A DNA stretch of 64,000 nucleotides from Prevotella sp. (GCA_016281815.1 JAEEJK010000045.1:1-64000), one strand, 5' to 3'; positions 24,737-33,783 are shown, numbered from the stretch's first letter. Made by a program: numbers and translations. The notes: a model not told the origin generated them from the letters alone.

Positions 24737-26964
24737 AGTTCGTATCCTTGATAATCGTGTGAAATAGTCCACCAAACACTCTTGGAGAGGTCCATCTCAT
24801 CGGTGCTCTCCACATCGGTGGGGTAAATTCTGATCATGGCTCCCGGACGCACGAAGACGGGCATGTGCTCCAGCGGTGTTTCCATATGTTCATACCAGCG
24901 GCCTCCTTCCAGGCGCTCGCCGGTGAAGAAGTTGACCCACATCCCCTCGGGCAGGTAGATGTCGCGGCAGTTGTCGCTGCTCATCACCGGACAGATGAGA
25001 AACTCCTTTCCGAAGTAATACTCGTCGTCGATGTGCCAGCATTGGCGGTCGTGGGGATGCCGCAGCAGCAGGGCCTGGACAAGGGGCAGGCCGCTCTTGC
25101 AGGCTTTCTCGCTCTCCTCGATGATGTAGGGTATCAGCCGGTAGCGCAGGTGCCACCACTTCTTCACGATGGGAGCGATGGCGGGATAGTGCCAGGGCTC
25201 GCGCTTGCAAGTGCCGTGGTAGCGCATGTGCGAGGTGAAGACACCAAACTGCGTCCACCTCACATATACCTTCTCGTCGAGGGGGGAGTTCATGAAATCG
25301 GGAATGGAATGGAATCCGGGCACATCATGGCTCCAGAAAGCGAAGCCGCTCAGACCGAGATGGAGACCACCGCGCAGCGATCCCGCCATGCCGTCCCATG
25401 AACTGGCGCTGTCGCCCCCCCAGTGGAGGGGGTAACGCTGGCATCCTGCCCATCCGGCGCGTGCCCAGATGATGCCGTCGCCCGTCTCCTCTTTGGTCAC
25501 TTCGTAGGCTGCCTTCTGATAGAGCAGGGCATAGAGGTTGTTGAGTTGTGCCGGGGTCATCGAGTGATAGACGGCATCCATGTGGATGTTCTCGCCAAAG
25601 TCGGTCTTGATGCATTTCACACCCATGCGGAGCAGGTCGCGCAGCAGCGACTGGTACCATTGGGTGGCTTCGGGATTGGTGAAGTCGATGGTGCCGGCAT
25701 AGTCGAGCGCGGAGAAGTTGCTGCCTTCGCTGGCCTGCTCATGTATCAGTGGACCGATATAGTTGTGGGCTTTGGCTTCTTCCAACTGTTCCGCTCCTTT
25801 GGCGACGTAGGGCAGTTGCCAGAGCGATACCTTGAACCCCTGTTCTCCAAGCCGCCGGATGAAACCTTCCGGGTCGGGGAAACGCTCGGGGTTGAATTTC
25901 CATTCGCACAACCAATCCTGACGAAACCACCCTGTGTCGAGGTGGATGACATCGCAGGGATAATGCTCCTCGCGCAGACGGTGGCAGATGTCTTCCACCT
26001 CGTCGGCGGAGAAATAGGTCATGCGGCTCATCCAGATGCCAAACGACCATAGGGGCGGCATGGCTGGGAAACCAGTGAGCATACGGTAGGAGCGGAGGAT
26101 TTTTTCCGGTGTATCGCCTCCGATGAGGAACGTGTCGAGGGTGGCACGGTCGCAGAGGAACTGCACTGAACGGGTGGAGTGGTCGGCGAGGGAGAGTTTG
26201 CAGTAGTCGCTGGTATGGTAGAACACGCCATAGCCGCGGCTGGAGAGATAGAAGGGGATGTTCTTATAACAGCGGCGGTTGTTGACTCCCTGTCCGTCCT
26301 GATTTTTCAGTTGGAAGGTCTGACCGCTCAGGTCCATCTTGCGGAAACGCTCGCCGGTACCCACAAAACACTCTTGGGCCTCGCATCTGAAACTGAGGGT
26401 GGCGCGCTCGCTGTGGCTGCCGCTTCTGCTGACATAGCCGATGGGCAGGGCGTCGTAGCGGGGTGGGGAGAAATGGTCATCGCTCAGTGCGATGCCTTTC
26501 TGCTCGTTGCCGTCGGGATAGAAGGTGATGAAGGGGGCGGGCTGTGGGGCTGGGAGCAGGTCGCTCCAATGGTCGAGGATGGGTGCGCTGAGGTCAATGA
26601 AGGCCCTGACCTTGCCGTCCTGACCGAGTATGGCTGTTCCGTCGAGGTGCAGGGGTTCTCGCTCCACCTGCATGGTGAGCATCTCGTCCATTTCTGTCAT
26701 CTCATCGCCGGTCATGCTGATGAAGAGGCGCAGGATGTCGGGGGCGTATGCCCTGATGATGAGGGTGTGGCTTTGCTGCGCGACGTGGGGGTCGGGTGCC
26801 ATGTCCTCCTGAAGCAGTTGGCACTGGAAGGGAATGGTGATATGGATATCGCCCCCATGTTCTTTGATGGCTGTTGGTGCGTAGGCTTTCCATAGGGCTT
26901 CATCGCTTTGCAGCGTGGGGTCGAAGTCCATGAAGTCGAAAAGATGGTAGTTGGTGGCTTTCAT
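24733..26964 (-). CDS. GH31 alpha-xylosidase (YicI-like), cytoplasmic
   Basis: No signal peptide. GH31 barrel after an N-terminal beta-sandwich: PPLWSFGIWMSRMTYFS, DVIHLDTGWF, nucleophile motif IKTDFGEN (Asp455) and acid/base HWGGDSASSWDG (Asp518), then GLSGFAFWSHDVPGF. KTDFGE rather than the WxDMNE of alpha-glucosidases is characteristic of alpha-xylosidases such as E. coli YicI, supporting removal of alpha-linked xylose from xyloglucan oligosaccharides. 743 aa is in the normal range. It is 8 bp after the beta-helix gene and translationally coupled (ATGA) to the symporter. Confidence 0.9.
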   Translation of the reverse strand: MKATNYHLFDFMDFDPTLQSDEALWKAYAPTAIKEHGGDIHITIPFQCQLLQEDMAPDPHVAQQSHTLIIRAYAPDILRLFISMTGDEMTEMDEMLTMQVEREPLHLDGTAILGQDGKVRAFIDLSAPILDHWSDLLPAPQPAPFITFYPDGNEQKGIALSDDHFSPPRYDALPIGYVSRSGSHSERATLSFRCEAQECFVGTGERFRKMDLSGQTFQLKNQDGQGVNNRRCYKNIPFYLSSRGYGVFYHTSDYCKLSLADHSTRSVQFLCDRATLDTFLIGGDTPEKILRSYRMLTGFPAMPPLWSFGIWMSRMTYFSADEVEDICHRLREEHYPCDVIHLDTGWFRQDWLCEWKFNPERFPDPEGFIRRLGEQGFKVSLWQLPYVAKGAEQLEEAKAHNYIGPLIHEQASEGSNFSALDYAGTIDFTNPEATQWYQSLLRDLLRMGVKCIKTDFGENIHMDAVYHSMTPAQLNNLYALLYQKAAYEVTKEETGDGIIWARAGWAGCQRYPLHWGGDSASSWDGMAGSLRGGLHLGLSGFAFWSHDVPGFHSIPDFMNSPLDEKVYVRWTQFGVFTSHMRYHGTCKREPWHYPAIAPIVKKWWHLRYRLIPYIIEESEKACKSGLPLVQALLLRHPHDRQCWHIDDEYYFGKEFLICPVMSSDNCRDIYLPEGMWVNFFTGERLEGGRWYEHMETPLEHMPVFVRPGAMIRIYPTDVESTDEMDLSKSVWWTISHDYQGYEL

Positions 26965-26972
26965 AATAAACC

Positions 26973-28502
26973 TTATGGTTGGGGGACGTTGATGTGGATG
27001 GCGGGACCAGGGTTGTTGAATCCGATTTGCTCTTTTGTAATCAGTCCTTCTCCTGTGATGCGGTTGTTGCGAATGGTGTAGCCATCGGTGGCAGCATCAA
27101 GGTAGATGGGGAAGCATCGGTCGTTGGTGGCATAGGGCGCAGGCTCGTGGGGATAGATGGTATTGCCTTCCATCACGGAGTGCGGTTGGTTGGATAGGGT
27201 GTAAATGGCCCCCACGTCGTATAACTGCATGGCATAGTGGTTGACCAAGTTGTGGGTGATGCTGTTGTGCGACATGCCTGTGTTTTCAGGTGTCCAGCCC
27301 CATCCCACGCAGATTCCGGAGTAATTGACGCTGTCTATTGCGTTATGGGTGATGTCGGTGTGGGTCACATAGCCGCAGCCGATGGCTACGGCACCCCAGT
27401 CCTCCTTGGTGGCGTTAATGATGGAGTTGCTGCTGATACTCAGATTGCGGCATAGTGGAGCAAGGTCGGTGTAGGGGCGGTGCACCTCTCGCGGACTTTC
27501 TGCAAAGGACCCTGCAAGGATGGCCGTTCCGCCGATGTCGGAGAAAAGACAACCGCTCACCTTGCAGTCGCTGATGCCGACAGAGAAGTCGAGGGCGGTG
27601 GCGGCGAGTTGGGTGAAAACACATTTCTCCACATGGACGTGATTCGCCCAACAGATGCTCACTGCAGCAACGGGGCGTTCTATCCAGGCTTGGTTTTCAA
27701 GGGTGGCAGCCCAGGGCAGACCTTCTTTTTCCAATTTGTAGGCATCGATGATGGGGAAACCACCTTGCAGCGTCACGTGTCCTTTGTGCAGGGGACGGTT
27801 CCAACAGGTCTTCTCAAATTTCAGACCTTCCAACGTCACATAGTTCACAGGATTCTCCTGTGTACCTTGAATAATGATGAGTTGCTCGATACCGTCGCGT
27901 TGTTCGGTGGTGCGCAATAGGAAGGCACTGTTCCCTTTCTCGCCCCCTACAATGGGTTGTGGCCAGGGGTGCTCAAACTCCAAACGGCTTTCGGGTTCCA
28001 TAAAAGTCAGTTCGGTTTTGTCTCCTTTCACTTTCGCCTCCTTGACCCGGAGGATGGCCATTGCCCACCGCTGTTGCAGCACCATCTCGAGATGGGGTTC
28101 GCGGAGCACATCCTGAGGTGGCGTGGGGATGGTGATGGTGCGTTTTTGCTTGTCGAAGGCGATGATGCGTTCCAAGCCTTCCGTAGGGAAGAGTTGGGTG
28201 TGCTGCTGGGGTGCGTCACCGCAAATCACGGTGCCGTCTTCTCCGCTGATGACGGTGGGGGAGTCCTCGCTGCCGCTGTCCTCCGGTCGGATGAAGAGGG
28301 GCTCTTCCATATAGTATTTCCCTGCCCTGACAATGATGTGGATGCCGCCTTGGCATCTGGGGTCACCTGTCCGTCTCCATTCACGGGCTTGGCGCAGTGC
28401 TTCATGAAGACTGCCGTCGGGGGTGACGATGATGTCTCCTGCAAAGGCATACAAGGGCAGGAGCGTTAGTAGCAGGATGAGAGGTCTAAGATATTGTTTC
28501 AT
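26973..28502 (-). CDS. exported right-handed beta-helix protein, GH141-like
   Basis: Signal peptide MKQYLRPLILLLTLLPLYAFAG. The protein is a parallel beta-helix with a start typical of this group (GGIHIIVRAGKYYMEEPLFI, VISGEDGTVICGD) and a conserved later segment YSGICVGWGWTPENTG...YDVGAIYTLSNQPHS that I associate with BT1002-like GH141 enzymes (fucosidase or xylanase). Family assignment is by pattern memory only. Overlaps the preceding 98-aa ORF by 17 bp, so it is co-translated. Probably acts on a glycan side chain in the periplasm before uptake. Confidence 0.75.
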   Translation of the reverse strand: MKQYLRPLILLLTLLPLYAFAGDIIVTPDGSLHEALRQAREWRRTGDPRCQGGIHIIVRAGKYYMEEPLFIRPEDSGSEDSPTVISGEDGTVICGDAPQQHTQLFPTEGLERIIAFDKQKRTITIPTPPQDVLREPHLEMVLQQRWAMAILRVKEAKVKGDKTELTFMEPESRLEFEHPWPQPIVGGEKGNSAFLLRTTEQRDGIEQLIIIQGTQENPVNYVTLEGLKFEKTCWNRPLHKGHVTLQGGFPIIDAYKLEKEGLPWAATLENQAWIERPVAAVSICWANHVHVEKCVFTQLAATALDFSVGISDCKVSGCLFSDIGGTAILAGSFAESPREVHRPYTDLAPLCRNLSISSNSIINATKEDWGAVAIGCGYVTHTDITHNAIDSVNYSGICVGWGWTPENTGMSHNSITHNLVNHYAMQLYDVGAIYTLSNQPHSVMEGNTIYPHEPAPYATNDRCFPIYLDAATDGYTIRNNRITGEGLITKEQIGFNNPGPAIHINVPQP

Positions 28503-28782
28503 AACTGTTAATCAGTTTTTTGATGAGTTTGGTCTCGTCCTCATGCTCGCGGTGTATGGCTACTCGGATGCTGTTATCGCCAAGCAGTCCCTTGAGCATG
28601 TAGTGATGGCTTTCTATCTTGAAAAAGGGTTGGCGCAGACTGTCCATCAGCAGCAGACTCCCCAGCGGTCGGAGTGACATGACGAGTTCACGGGTCACCA
28701 TGCCGTCAAGTTGATATTGCGAGGCATGCCATCCTGCCTCGGCACAGGGTTCGGGTGAGGGTGTGATGCTGATGATTCTCAT
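28486..28782 (-). CDS. small cytoplasmic protein of unknown function
   Basis: 98 aa starting at ATG 28782 (MRIISITPSPEPCAEAGWH), four bases overlapping the stop of the PLP-enzyme gene (ATGA). The track's longer 28486-29088 version reads through the PLP gene in a shadow frame and is rejected. No signal or membrane segment. One Cys (residue 13), a basic/hydrophobic middle (LVMSLRPLGSLLLMDSLRQP) and a charged C terminus. Position inside a tightly overlapped operon, with a 17-bp overlap on its other side, argues that it is real. I do not recognise the family. Confidence 0.65.
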   Translation of the reverse strand: MRIISITPSPEPCAEAGWHASQYQLDGMVTRELVMSLRPLGSLLLMDSLRQPFFKIESHHYMLKGLLGDNSIRVAIHREHEDETKLIKKLINSYETIS

Positions 28783-29909
28783 AGGCCTTGACAGATATCT
28801 TGAAGGGCATCGACCAGTGCCCGCAGGTCGTCCTGTGTGGTGTGGTAAGACAGACTTACCCTCACGGTGCCCCAAGGGGTGATGCCAAGTTGCTGGTGGA
28901 TGAGGGGAGCGCAGTGCAGACCGGTTCTGGTGGTGATGCCGTAGGCGTTTTGCAGGATATATCCCACGTCGGCGGGTTTCAGCCCGTCGATGTTGAAACT
29001 GACGACAGGTCCTTGCGATTCTCCTCCATGATGGCCACTGTTGTAAAGCCTTATCTTCGGGATGCCTTTCAGTTGGGTAATGAGCCATCCAGTCTGCTGT
29101 TGCAGTTGGCCAAAGATGGTTTCCACTCCCGCTTGCAGCACATATTCCACACCTGCTTTGAGACCGGCGAGTCCGGGCATGTTGGGGGTGCCTACCTCGT
29201 ATTCCCAGTCACCGTCTTTGTATCGGATGACGCTGCTGTCGCGCCCGGTGCCGCCGAAGAGGGTGGGGCGGAGGCTGACACCGGGACGGATGTAGAATCC
29301 CCCGGTGCCTTGCGGTCCGAATAAGCCCTTGTGCCCGGTGAAGGCGATGAGGTCAACCCCCCATTCCTCGGCTTGGATGGGGATACATCCCGCACTTTGT
29401 GCGGCATCGAGCAGCACCAGCATGCCGCGCTGATGGGCCTTTTGGCAGATGGTGGCGATATCATGGATGGCTCCCGTGACATTGGAGCAGTGAGGGAGGA
29501 TGAGCAGCCCAGAAGGGCTATCTGGAGGATCTAGAGGATCTAGATGATCTAGATGATCTAGATATTCTAGATGCTCTAGATATTCTAGATCCTCTAGATT
29601 TTTTAGATTTTCGATGGGGCGGAGCACGCTGTTGTGGTTGTCGGTGGTGATGGTGGCGTGCCGGAAGGACAGACCGCCGATGAGGCGGTTGAGGGCATCG
29701 GTGGCTCCGCTGGTGAAGAATATCCTGTCGGGATGGCTCACATGCAACATCGTGGCGAGGTCTTCCCGCAGTGCAGCCATGATGTCATCGGATGCAGCGA
29801 GCGAACTGCGCAGGGCACTCGATGGCATCGTTTCCAAAGCCTCGGTGACGGCTTTCACTACCGACGGGGGCTTGGGGTAACTGGTGGCGGCATTGTTGAG
29901 GTAGACCAT
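28779..29909 (-). CDS. class V aminotransferase / cysteine desulfurase-like PLP enzyme with internal minisatellite
   Basis: Starts MVYLNNAATSYPKPP, the typical N terminus of the SufS/NifS-like branch. Visible: FTSGATDALN, the PLP-binding Lys in AFTGHKGLFGPQGTGG, and a Cys in TRTGLHCAPLIH at the active-site loop of desulfurases. Residues ~100-130 are a run of three-residue repeats (NLE, DLE, YLE, HLD, PLD...) encoded by ten 9-bp units; no homologue would be expected to have it, so it is an insertion tolerated in a surface loop. Sitting between a sugar isomerase and an alpha-xylosidase is odd; the substrate may be something other than free cysteine, but this is speculation. Confidence 0.87.
   Translation of the reverse strand: MVYLNNAATSYPKPPSVVKAVTEALETMPSSALRSSLAASDDIMAALREDLATMLHVSHPDRIFFTSGATDALNRLIGGLSFRHATITTDNHNSVLRPIENLKNLEDLEYLEHLEYLDHLDHLDPLDPPDSPSGLLILPHCSNVTGAIHDIATICQKAHQRGMLVLLDAAQSAGCIPIQAEEWGVDLIAFTGHKGLFGPQGTGGFYIRPGVSLRPTLFGGTGRDSSVIRYKDGDWEYEVGTPNMPGLAGLKAGVEYVLQAGVETIFGQLQQQTGWLITQLKGIPKIRLYNSGHHGGESQGPVVSFNIDGLKPADVGYILQNAYGITTRTGLHCAPLIHQQLGITPWGTVRVSLSYHTTQDDLRALVDALQDICQGL
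29521..29610 (-). repeat. 9-bp minisatellite (tctagatga) inside the PLP-enzyme gene
   Basis: Ten contiguous 9-bp units (tctggagga, tctagagga, tctagatga x2, tctagatat, tctagatgc, tctagatat, tctagatcc, tctagattt, tttagattt). Unit length is a multiple of three, so copy changes keep the frame and only lengthen or shorten the xLE/xLD loop. Confidence 0.92.
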
Positions 29910-29937
29910 GGCGGCGGAATGAATTGCTCAGCAGATC

Positions 29938-31338
29938 TTACTGATGTTCCATCACCCTGAAGCCCATCACCTGGCCTATCTGATGCAGCATCTTGGCATA
30001 GTCGCCAAAAATGAGCACCTGATGATGTCCGAATCCTGTCAGTTGGTGCATGAACCCGCGGGCATCATTCATCTTAATATAATAATAAGGTGAGCAGTAG
30101 ACGGCATCAAACTCCGAACGGAGCACCTCTCCGCGCTTCACGCTCATCGTGTCTGCCATGGGGTTGAAGCGTCCGAGGGTGATATATTGCTCCTCGTTCT
30201 CGGTGAAGTCTACCTGCAACTTCCCGCCAAAGCCCTGACCGGTGAAGGCCCAAAGTTTGTACTGGAGCGGTTTGCTGCCATAGCCGTTCATGCAGAGGGC
30301 GGGTACGGCATGGTGGATGCGCAGCAGGTCGTCGGTCTCCATGTTGGGATTGCCCATGAAGGCGGGGCGTATGGCGGCGGCTTGCATGATGGTCATCGCC
30401 AACAGCGCGTTGAGGTCTTCCTCGCAGCCACTGGGATAGCCCTCGTCCTTGAGGAGCGAGTGACAGATGCAGGGGGTGAACTTCCGGTTCTGGGGTATCT
30501 CGCTGGTACACAGTTCATGGCAGGCGGTGGAGAAGGCGTTGCAGTCGTATGCCTCCATCATCCGCTTGGCGGCGAGGTAGTATTTGATGTCGTTGATGAA
30601 CCACTCCTTGCGCACCTTGGTTTCCAATGCGTTGCCCCAGATGCGCTCTGCGATGGGTGATGCCTCTTCGTCGGTCACCTCGTCCATGTATTTGAAAATG
30701 TCCCTGAAAGGCAACTTGACAATCTCCATGCCGTAGCGGCTGCGGATGAGTTCGGGGTCGCGGATGACACTCTGCAGACCGAAAGTAGGCATGCTGCCGT
30801 GGGTAAGCACCAGCGCGCGGGTGTTGGCCACCACCTTGCGCACCCAAAGCACGTGTGCAATCTCGTTGAGGTCCTGGATGTCCATGCAGACAAATGCCTC
30901 CAGGCCAATGGAGCGGCAGTAGGCGGCGAAGTCGATGCCCTCGTTGCCGTTCTGCATGATGACAACGGGCTTGCGGTAGCGTTCGAGTTTTGGGATGCGC
31001 CAGTTCATGCACAGGAAGAAGTCCACTTGGTCGATGTCTTCCTCTATCTGGGCATATATCTCGCGGCTCACCACGAATTTCTCGTCGTAACGGGCATCGA
31101 TGGCGGGCAACAGGGTGATTTCAGAAGTGACTTTCTTTAATTCCTCTTTGGCGGCCTCAAAGGCGGCGGTGGCGGCGGCATCCTCTGCCTCGGGGGTCAT
31201 GTCCTTGGCATATCCTGCACGGCAGGGTCCCTCCCAAAAGTGGGAGTGGGTGAGGCAACCCACAATGGGGCGCACCACCAGTTTCTGTTCCATTGCTTTC
31301 TTCATGTCTTTGGGATTCGTTTTAGTTGGATGGATCAT
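29938..31338 (-). CDS. L-fucose/L-arabinose isomerase-superfamily protein
   Basis: Cytoplasmic, 466 aa. The fold of FucI/AraA-like isomerases is suggested by ALVLTHGSMPTFGLQS, the Glu/Asp-rich metal-site region (CEEDLNALLAMTIMQAAAIRPAFMGNP), ACHELCTSEIP and a His pair near the end (LTGFGHHQVLIFGDY). Such enzymes interconvert aldose and ketose forms (fucose-fuculose, arabinose-ribulose). It is the first gene of the six-gene operon with the symporter and alpha-xylosidase, so it probably handles a sugar released by them. The start could also be Met12 (MKKAMEQKL). Substrate is not predictable. Confidence 0.75.
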   Translation of the reverse strand: MIHPTKTNPKDMKKAMEQKLVVRPIVGCLTHSHFWEGPCRAGYAKDMTPEAEDAAATAAFEAAKEELKKVTSEITLLPAIDARYDEKFVVSREIYAQIEEDIDQVDFFLCMNWRIPKLERYRKPVVIMQNGNEGIDFAAYCRSIGLEAFVCMDIQDLNEIAHVLWVRKVVANTRALVLTHGSMPTFGLQSVIRDPELIRSRYGMEIVKLPFRDIFKYMDEVTDEEASPIAERIWGNALETKVRKEWFINDIKYYLAAKRMMEAYDCNAFSTACHELCTSEIPQNRKFTPCICHSLLKDEGYPSGCEEDLNALLAMTIMQAAAIRPAFMGNPNMETDDLLRIHHAVPALCMNGYGSKPLQYKLWAFTGQGFGGKLQVDFTENEEQYITLGRFNPMADTMSVKRGEVLRSEFDAVYCSPYYYIKMNDARGFMHQLTGFGHHQVLIFGDYAKMLHQIGQVMGFRVMEHQ

Positions 31339-31380
31339 CCTTTTACCATAGACGTTTCAGATAGGCCGATGTACTCTATA

Positions 31381-31411
31381 AAAAAAGAAGAGGGGCAGGA
31401 TTTCCTGCCCC
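31381..31411 (-). terminator. Rho-independent terminator after the GH43 gene
   Basis: A perfect 9-bp stem (TCCTGCCCC/GGGGCAGGA, 31392-31400 with 31403-31411) is followed on the minus strand by CTTCTTTTTT. It lies 43 bp past the GH43 stop and separates that gene from the isomerase operon. Confidence 0.85.
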
Positions 31412-31453
31412 GGTGATTCAATTTGGTTTTTGGAAAAATGATAGGTGAAAGAC

Positions 31454-33133
31454 TTATTGTGCAATGTGCTTTTTGCCGTTCTCAATGTATATCTTACGGC
31501 TGGGTTTTCCTTTTAGACGTGCTCCCGAAAGGTCGTAGATGGCACCGGATTTCAGCGTCTCTGTTGTGATGTCCTTTATTCCGCTGGGGGCAGTCTCAGC
31601 GAACTGCCAGGAGTCGAATTTCACGTTGCTTGCCTCGGTGAAGACGAAGAAGACATTTTTGACACCATTGAACACTGTCGGATCCACTTCGAAGGTATGG
31701 TCTTCGAGACTGGTCGAGGAAAATTCAAATGAGGCCACTGTCGCATAGGAGACGGCCTGGAAACGGATTTCCAGTTTGCCCTTGCCGCTTGCTCTGAAGG
31801 TGAAAGACTTGGGCCCCTCACTGCCGAAGTCCACATTGCGTACCATCGTCCATGAACCTGCCTTCATGTTGATCTGCATGTTGCTCGACGCATCGTTGCC
31901 CAAAGTGCTGACGTTGGTCACTCTCGTGATGTTGGTGAAATCCTCGTAGTTGACACCGCCCGACGTGGCCATCGTCTCGGCCTGCTGCAGGGCAAAGGGG
32001 TCGACGTTGCGGACAGCGCTCGGACCTTTTTTGGTCATGGTGATTTGCTTGATGGTCTGGGTGCTTTCGTTCACGTTTGCTTTCTCCACGCCGATGGACC
32101 GGAAGCCTGAGGCGCCCGTCTTCATGTCCTGCTCCAACATCGAGGAGTGGAAGAACAGGTAGTAGTCATCACCGAATTTCTGAAGATGGGTATGGTTGTT
32201 GCCCCATCCGAAACCGAAGTTGCCTTCGTTGGGCACGTACTCTCCTTTGTACTCCCATGCGTCGGGATCCAACGGGTTGTCGGTCACCATATAGCACATG
32301 CTGCACGACGAGGGTGCCTTGTTGTTGCCGCGCTTGGCATATTTGCTCCAGTCTTTGCGGTCCGACCAGGAGGTGTTATAGGTGTAGACATACCTACCGT
32401 TCATCATGTTGAGTTCGCTGGCCTCAAACAGATAAGGAGCAGGCAGGTTGACGGCCTTTCCATCGAGTGCTGTCATGCTCTCCTTGAGTTTGGCGATGCG
32501 GGAGTTGCCTGGCATCAGTTTCGTGCCTTGGCTGTTGGGGTCGCCGCCACCGAAGGCAATCCAACCGACTCCATTGTCGTCAATCACCACGCCGGGGTCG
32601 AAGATCCAGTTGCAGGGTTTGACACCTGGCGTGTCGCCGTCGATGAGCGGCTTGCTCAGAGGTGACCGCCACGGACCGATGGGGGTGTCGGCTCTCAGCA
32701 TGCCCACGCTGCCTCCGCTGTTGGCGAAATAGAGGAAGAACTCATTCTTGCCTTGCTTGTTCACACGCCAGGTCACTGACGGGGCCCAGGAAGCGGCAAA
32801 ACGCCATCCCCAACTGCTGCAGAGTTTGGCGACATCGATGGTGCCGTGGAAGGTCCAGTTGACCATGTCATCGGAGGAGAAAACAACCAGTGATTTGATG
32901 GCGCCATAGTCATTGCTTCCTTTTTTGCCATTTTTGATAAACTGCTGGTGGTCGTTGGTTCCGTAAACATACACTCTGCCTTCAAATTCCAGTACTGTGG
33001 GGTCCGCACAGAAGACAGACGAACTGATGGGATTGGCATTGTTGGTGGCTTTGTAGTTCTTCGCCACACTTTGTGCTGTCACTTGCAAAGCGCCGGTCAT
33101 CAGTATGGCTGCGGTCAAAATTCTCAATTTCAT
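31454..33133 (-). CDS. secreted GH43-family enzyme with CBM6-like domain and C-terminal sorting-like tail
   Basis: Signal peptide MKLRILTAAILMTGALQVTAQ. GH43 motifs: SSVFCADPTVLEFEGRVYVY (base Asp), WIFDPGVVIDDNG, and the acid Glu in APYLFEASELNMMNGRYVYTY. A GNNHTHLQKFGDDYYLFFHSS blade closes the propeller. Residues ~385-510 form a CBM6-type sandwich (FTNITRVTNVSTLGND..., FDSWQFAETAPSG). The last ~40 residues (GAIYDLSGARLKGKPSRKIYIENGKKHIAQ-type) resemble T9SS type-A/Por sorting tails as found in Prevotella. Probable arabinofuranosidase or xylosidase. Its own promoter and terminator make it monocistronic. Confidence 0.9.
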   Translation of the reverse strand: MKLRILTAAILMTGALQVTAQSVAKNYKATNNANPISSSVFCADPTVLEFEGRVYVYGTNDHQQFIKNGKKGSNDYGAIKSLVVFSSDDMVNWTFHGTIDVAKLCSSWGWRFAASWAPSVTWRVNKQGKNEFFLYFANSGGSVGMLRADTPIGPWRSPLSKPLIDGDTPGVKPCNWIFDPGVVIDDNGVGWIAFGGGDPNSQGTKLMPGNSRIAKLKESMTALDGKAVNLPAPYLFEASELNMMNGRYVYTYNTSWSDRKDWSKYAKRGNNKAPSSCSMCYMVTDNPLDPDAWEYKGEYVPNEGNFGFGWGNNHTHLQKFGDDYYLFFHSSMLEQDMKTGASGFRSIGVEKANVNESTQTIKQITMTKKGPSAVRNVDPFALQQAETMATSGGVNYEDFTNITRVTNVSTLGNDASSNMQINMKAGSWTMVRNVDFGSEGPKSFTFRASGKGKLEIRFQAVSYATVASFEFSSTSLEDHTFEVDPTVFNGVKNVFFVFTEASNVKFDSWQFAETAPSGIKDITTETLKSGAIYDLSGARLKGKPSRKIYIENGKKHIAQ

Positions 33134-33153
33134 CTTGGTTGGGTTTTAGTACT

Positions 33154-33185
33154 GCAAAGGTAGTGCAAGGTGAGTGAAAAGCAAA
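33154..33185 (-). promoter_or_regulatory. promoter of the GH43 gene
   Basis: Minus strand TTTG (33182-33185), 19-bp spacer, then TACCTTTGC (33154-33162). A textbook Bacteroidetes promoter 21 bp before the start codon. Confidence 0.85.
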
Positions 33186-33344
33186 GGAAAAAGCGAAGTT
33201 TTTGATGGCACTTTCTTGAGTTACTGCTTATATGGGATGTGAAGCCTCTGTCCCATCCTTCTACCTCATTTTGTCATAGGTCAATTTTTTCTTTTTTTAT
33301 GGAAGAAAACTGTTGTAAATAGAATGAAATATCCATTTTTTTTA

Positions 33345-33353
33345 TAATTTTGC
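33345..33353 (+). promoter_or_regulatory. -7 box in front of the small membrane-anchored ORF
   Basis: TAATTTTGC matches the -7 consensus and lies 68 bp before the ATG at 33421. No -33 element at the right distance. Confidence 0.55.
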
Positions 33354-33420
33354 AAAACGGATACATAGATTGTCTCCGTTTAAATGAATAAGTGATAATA
33401 GGGTAAAATCTAATTGTTTT

Positions 33421-33771
33421 ATGTTTCTCATTCTGACTATTCTTTTTATTCTTGTCCTTGGAGGGGCGGTTTTTGTTTATTGGCAGAACCGTCAGCAGAA
33501 AGCACAGGCTCGTCAATGTGCCAAGGAGGTGCAACGGTTCAATGAGAAACTGGCACAACTTTCCGACCCTTCGCATTTTTTCACCGACCAGGAATTGGCG
33601 GATCTCAAGAAGGAGGTAAAACCTTTGCTCAAGACCATCAACTGGTTGTATGACAGTTCGCTCATCTCAAATGAGTATCTTGATGATCTGGGATTGCACG
33701 ACTTCATCGAGAAGCGCAGGATACTCAATCATATCCAACTCAACAACAACAAATCTTATCAGGGGAAATAA
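33421..33771 (+). CDS. small membrane-anchored protein, unknown; possible truncated helicase N terminus
   Basis: 116 aa. One N-terminal membrane helix (MFLILTILFILVLGGAVFVYW) then a soluble helical region (FNEKLAQLSDPSHFFTDQELADLKKEV..., LYDSSLISNEYLDDLGLHDFIEKRR). The latter resembles, from memory, the N-terminal region of certain Bacteroidetes UvrD-like helicases, but the helicase motor is absent and a stop follows at 33771. Either a stand-alone small protein or a remnant. It is isolated between two minus-strand glycan genes and has a -7 box. Confidence 0.6.
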   Translation: MFLILTILFILVLGGAVFVYWQNRQQKAQARQCAKEVQRFNEKLAQLSDPSHFFTDQELADLKKEVKPLLKTINWLYDSSLISNEYLDDLGLHDFIEKRRILNHIQLNNNKSYQGK

Positions 33772-33783
33772 GTTTGTTGGCCC

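Noticed and set aside
28486-29088. 200-aa version of the small ORF
   Set aside because: Its first 102 residues are the shadow frame of the PLP enzyme; the ATGA at 28782 gives a coupled 98-aa start.
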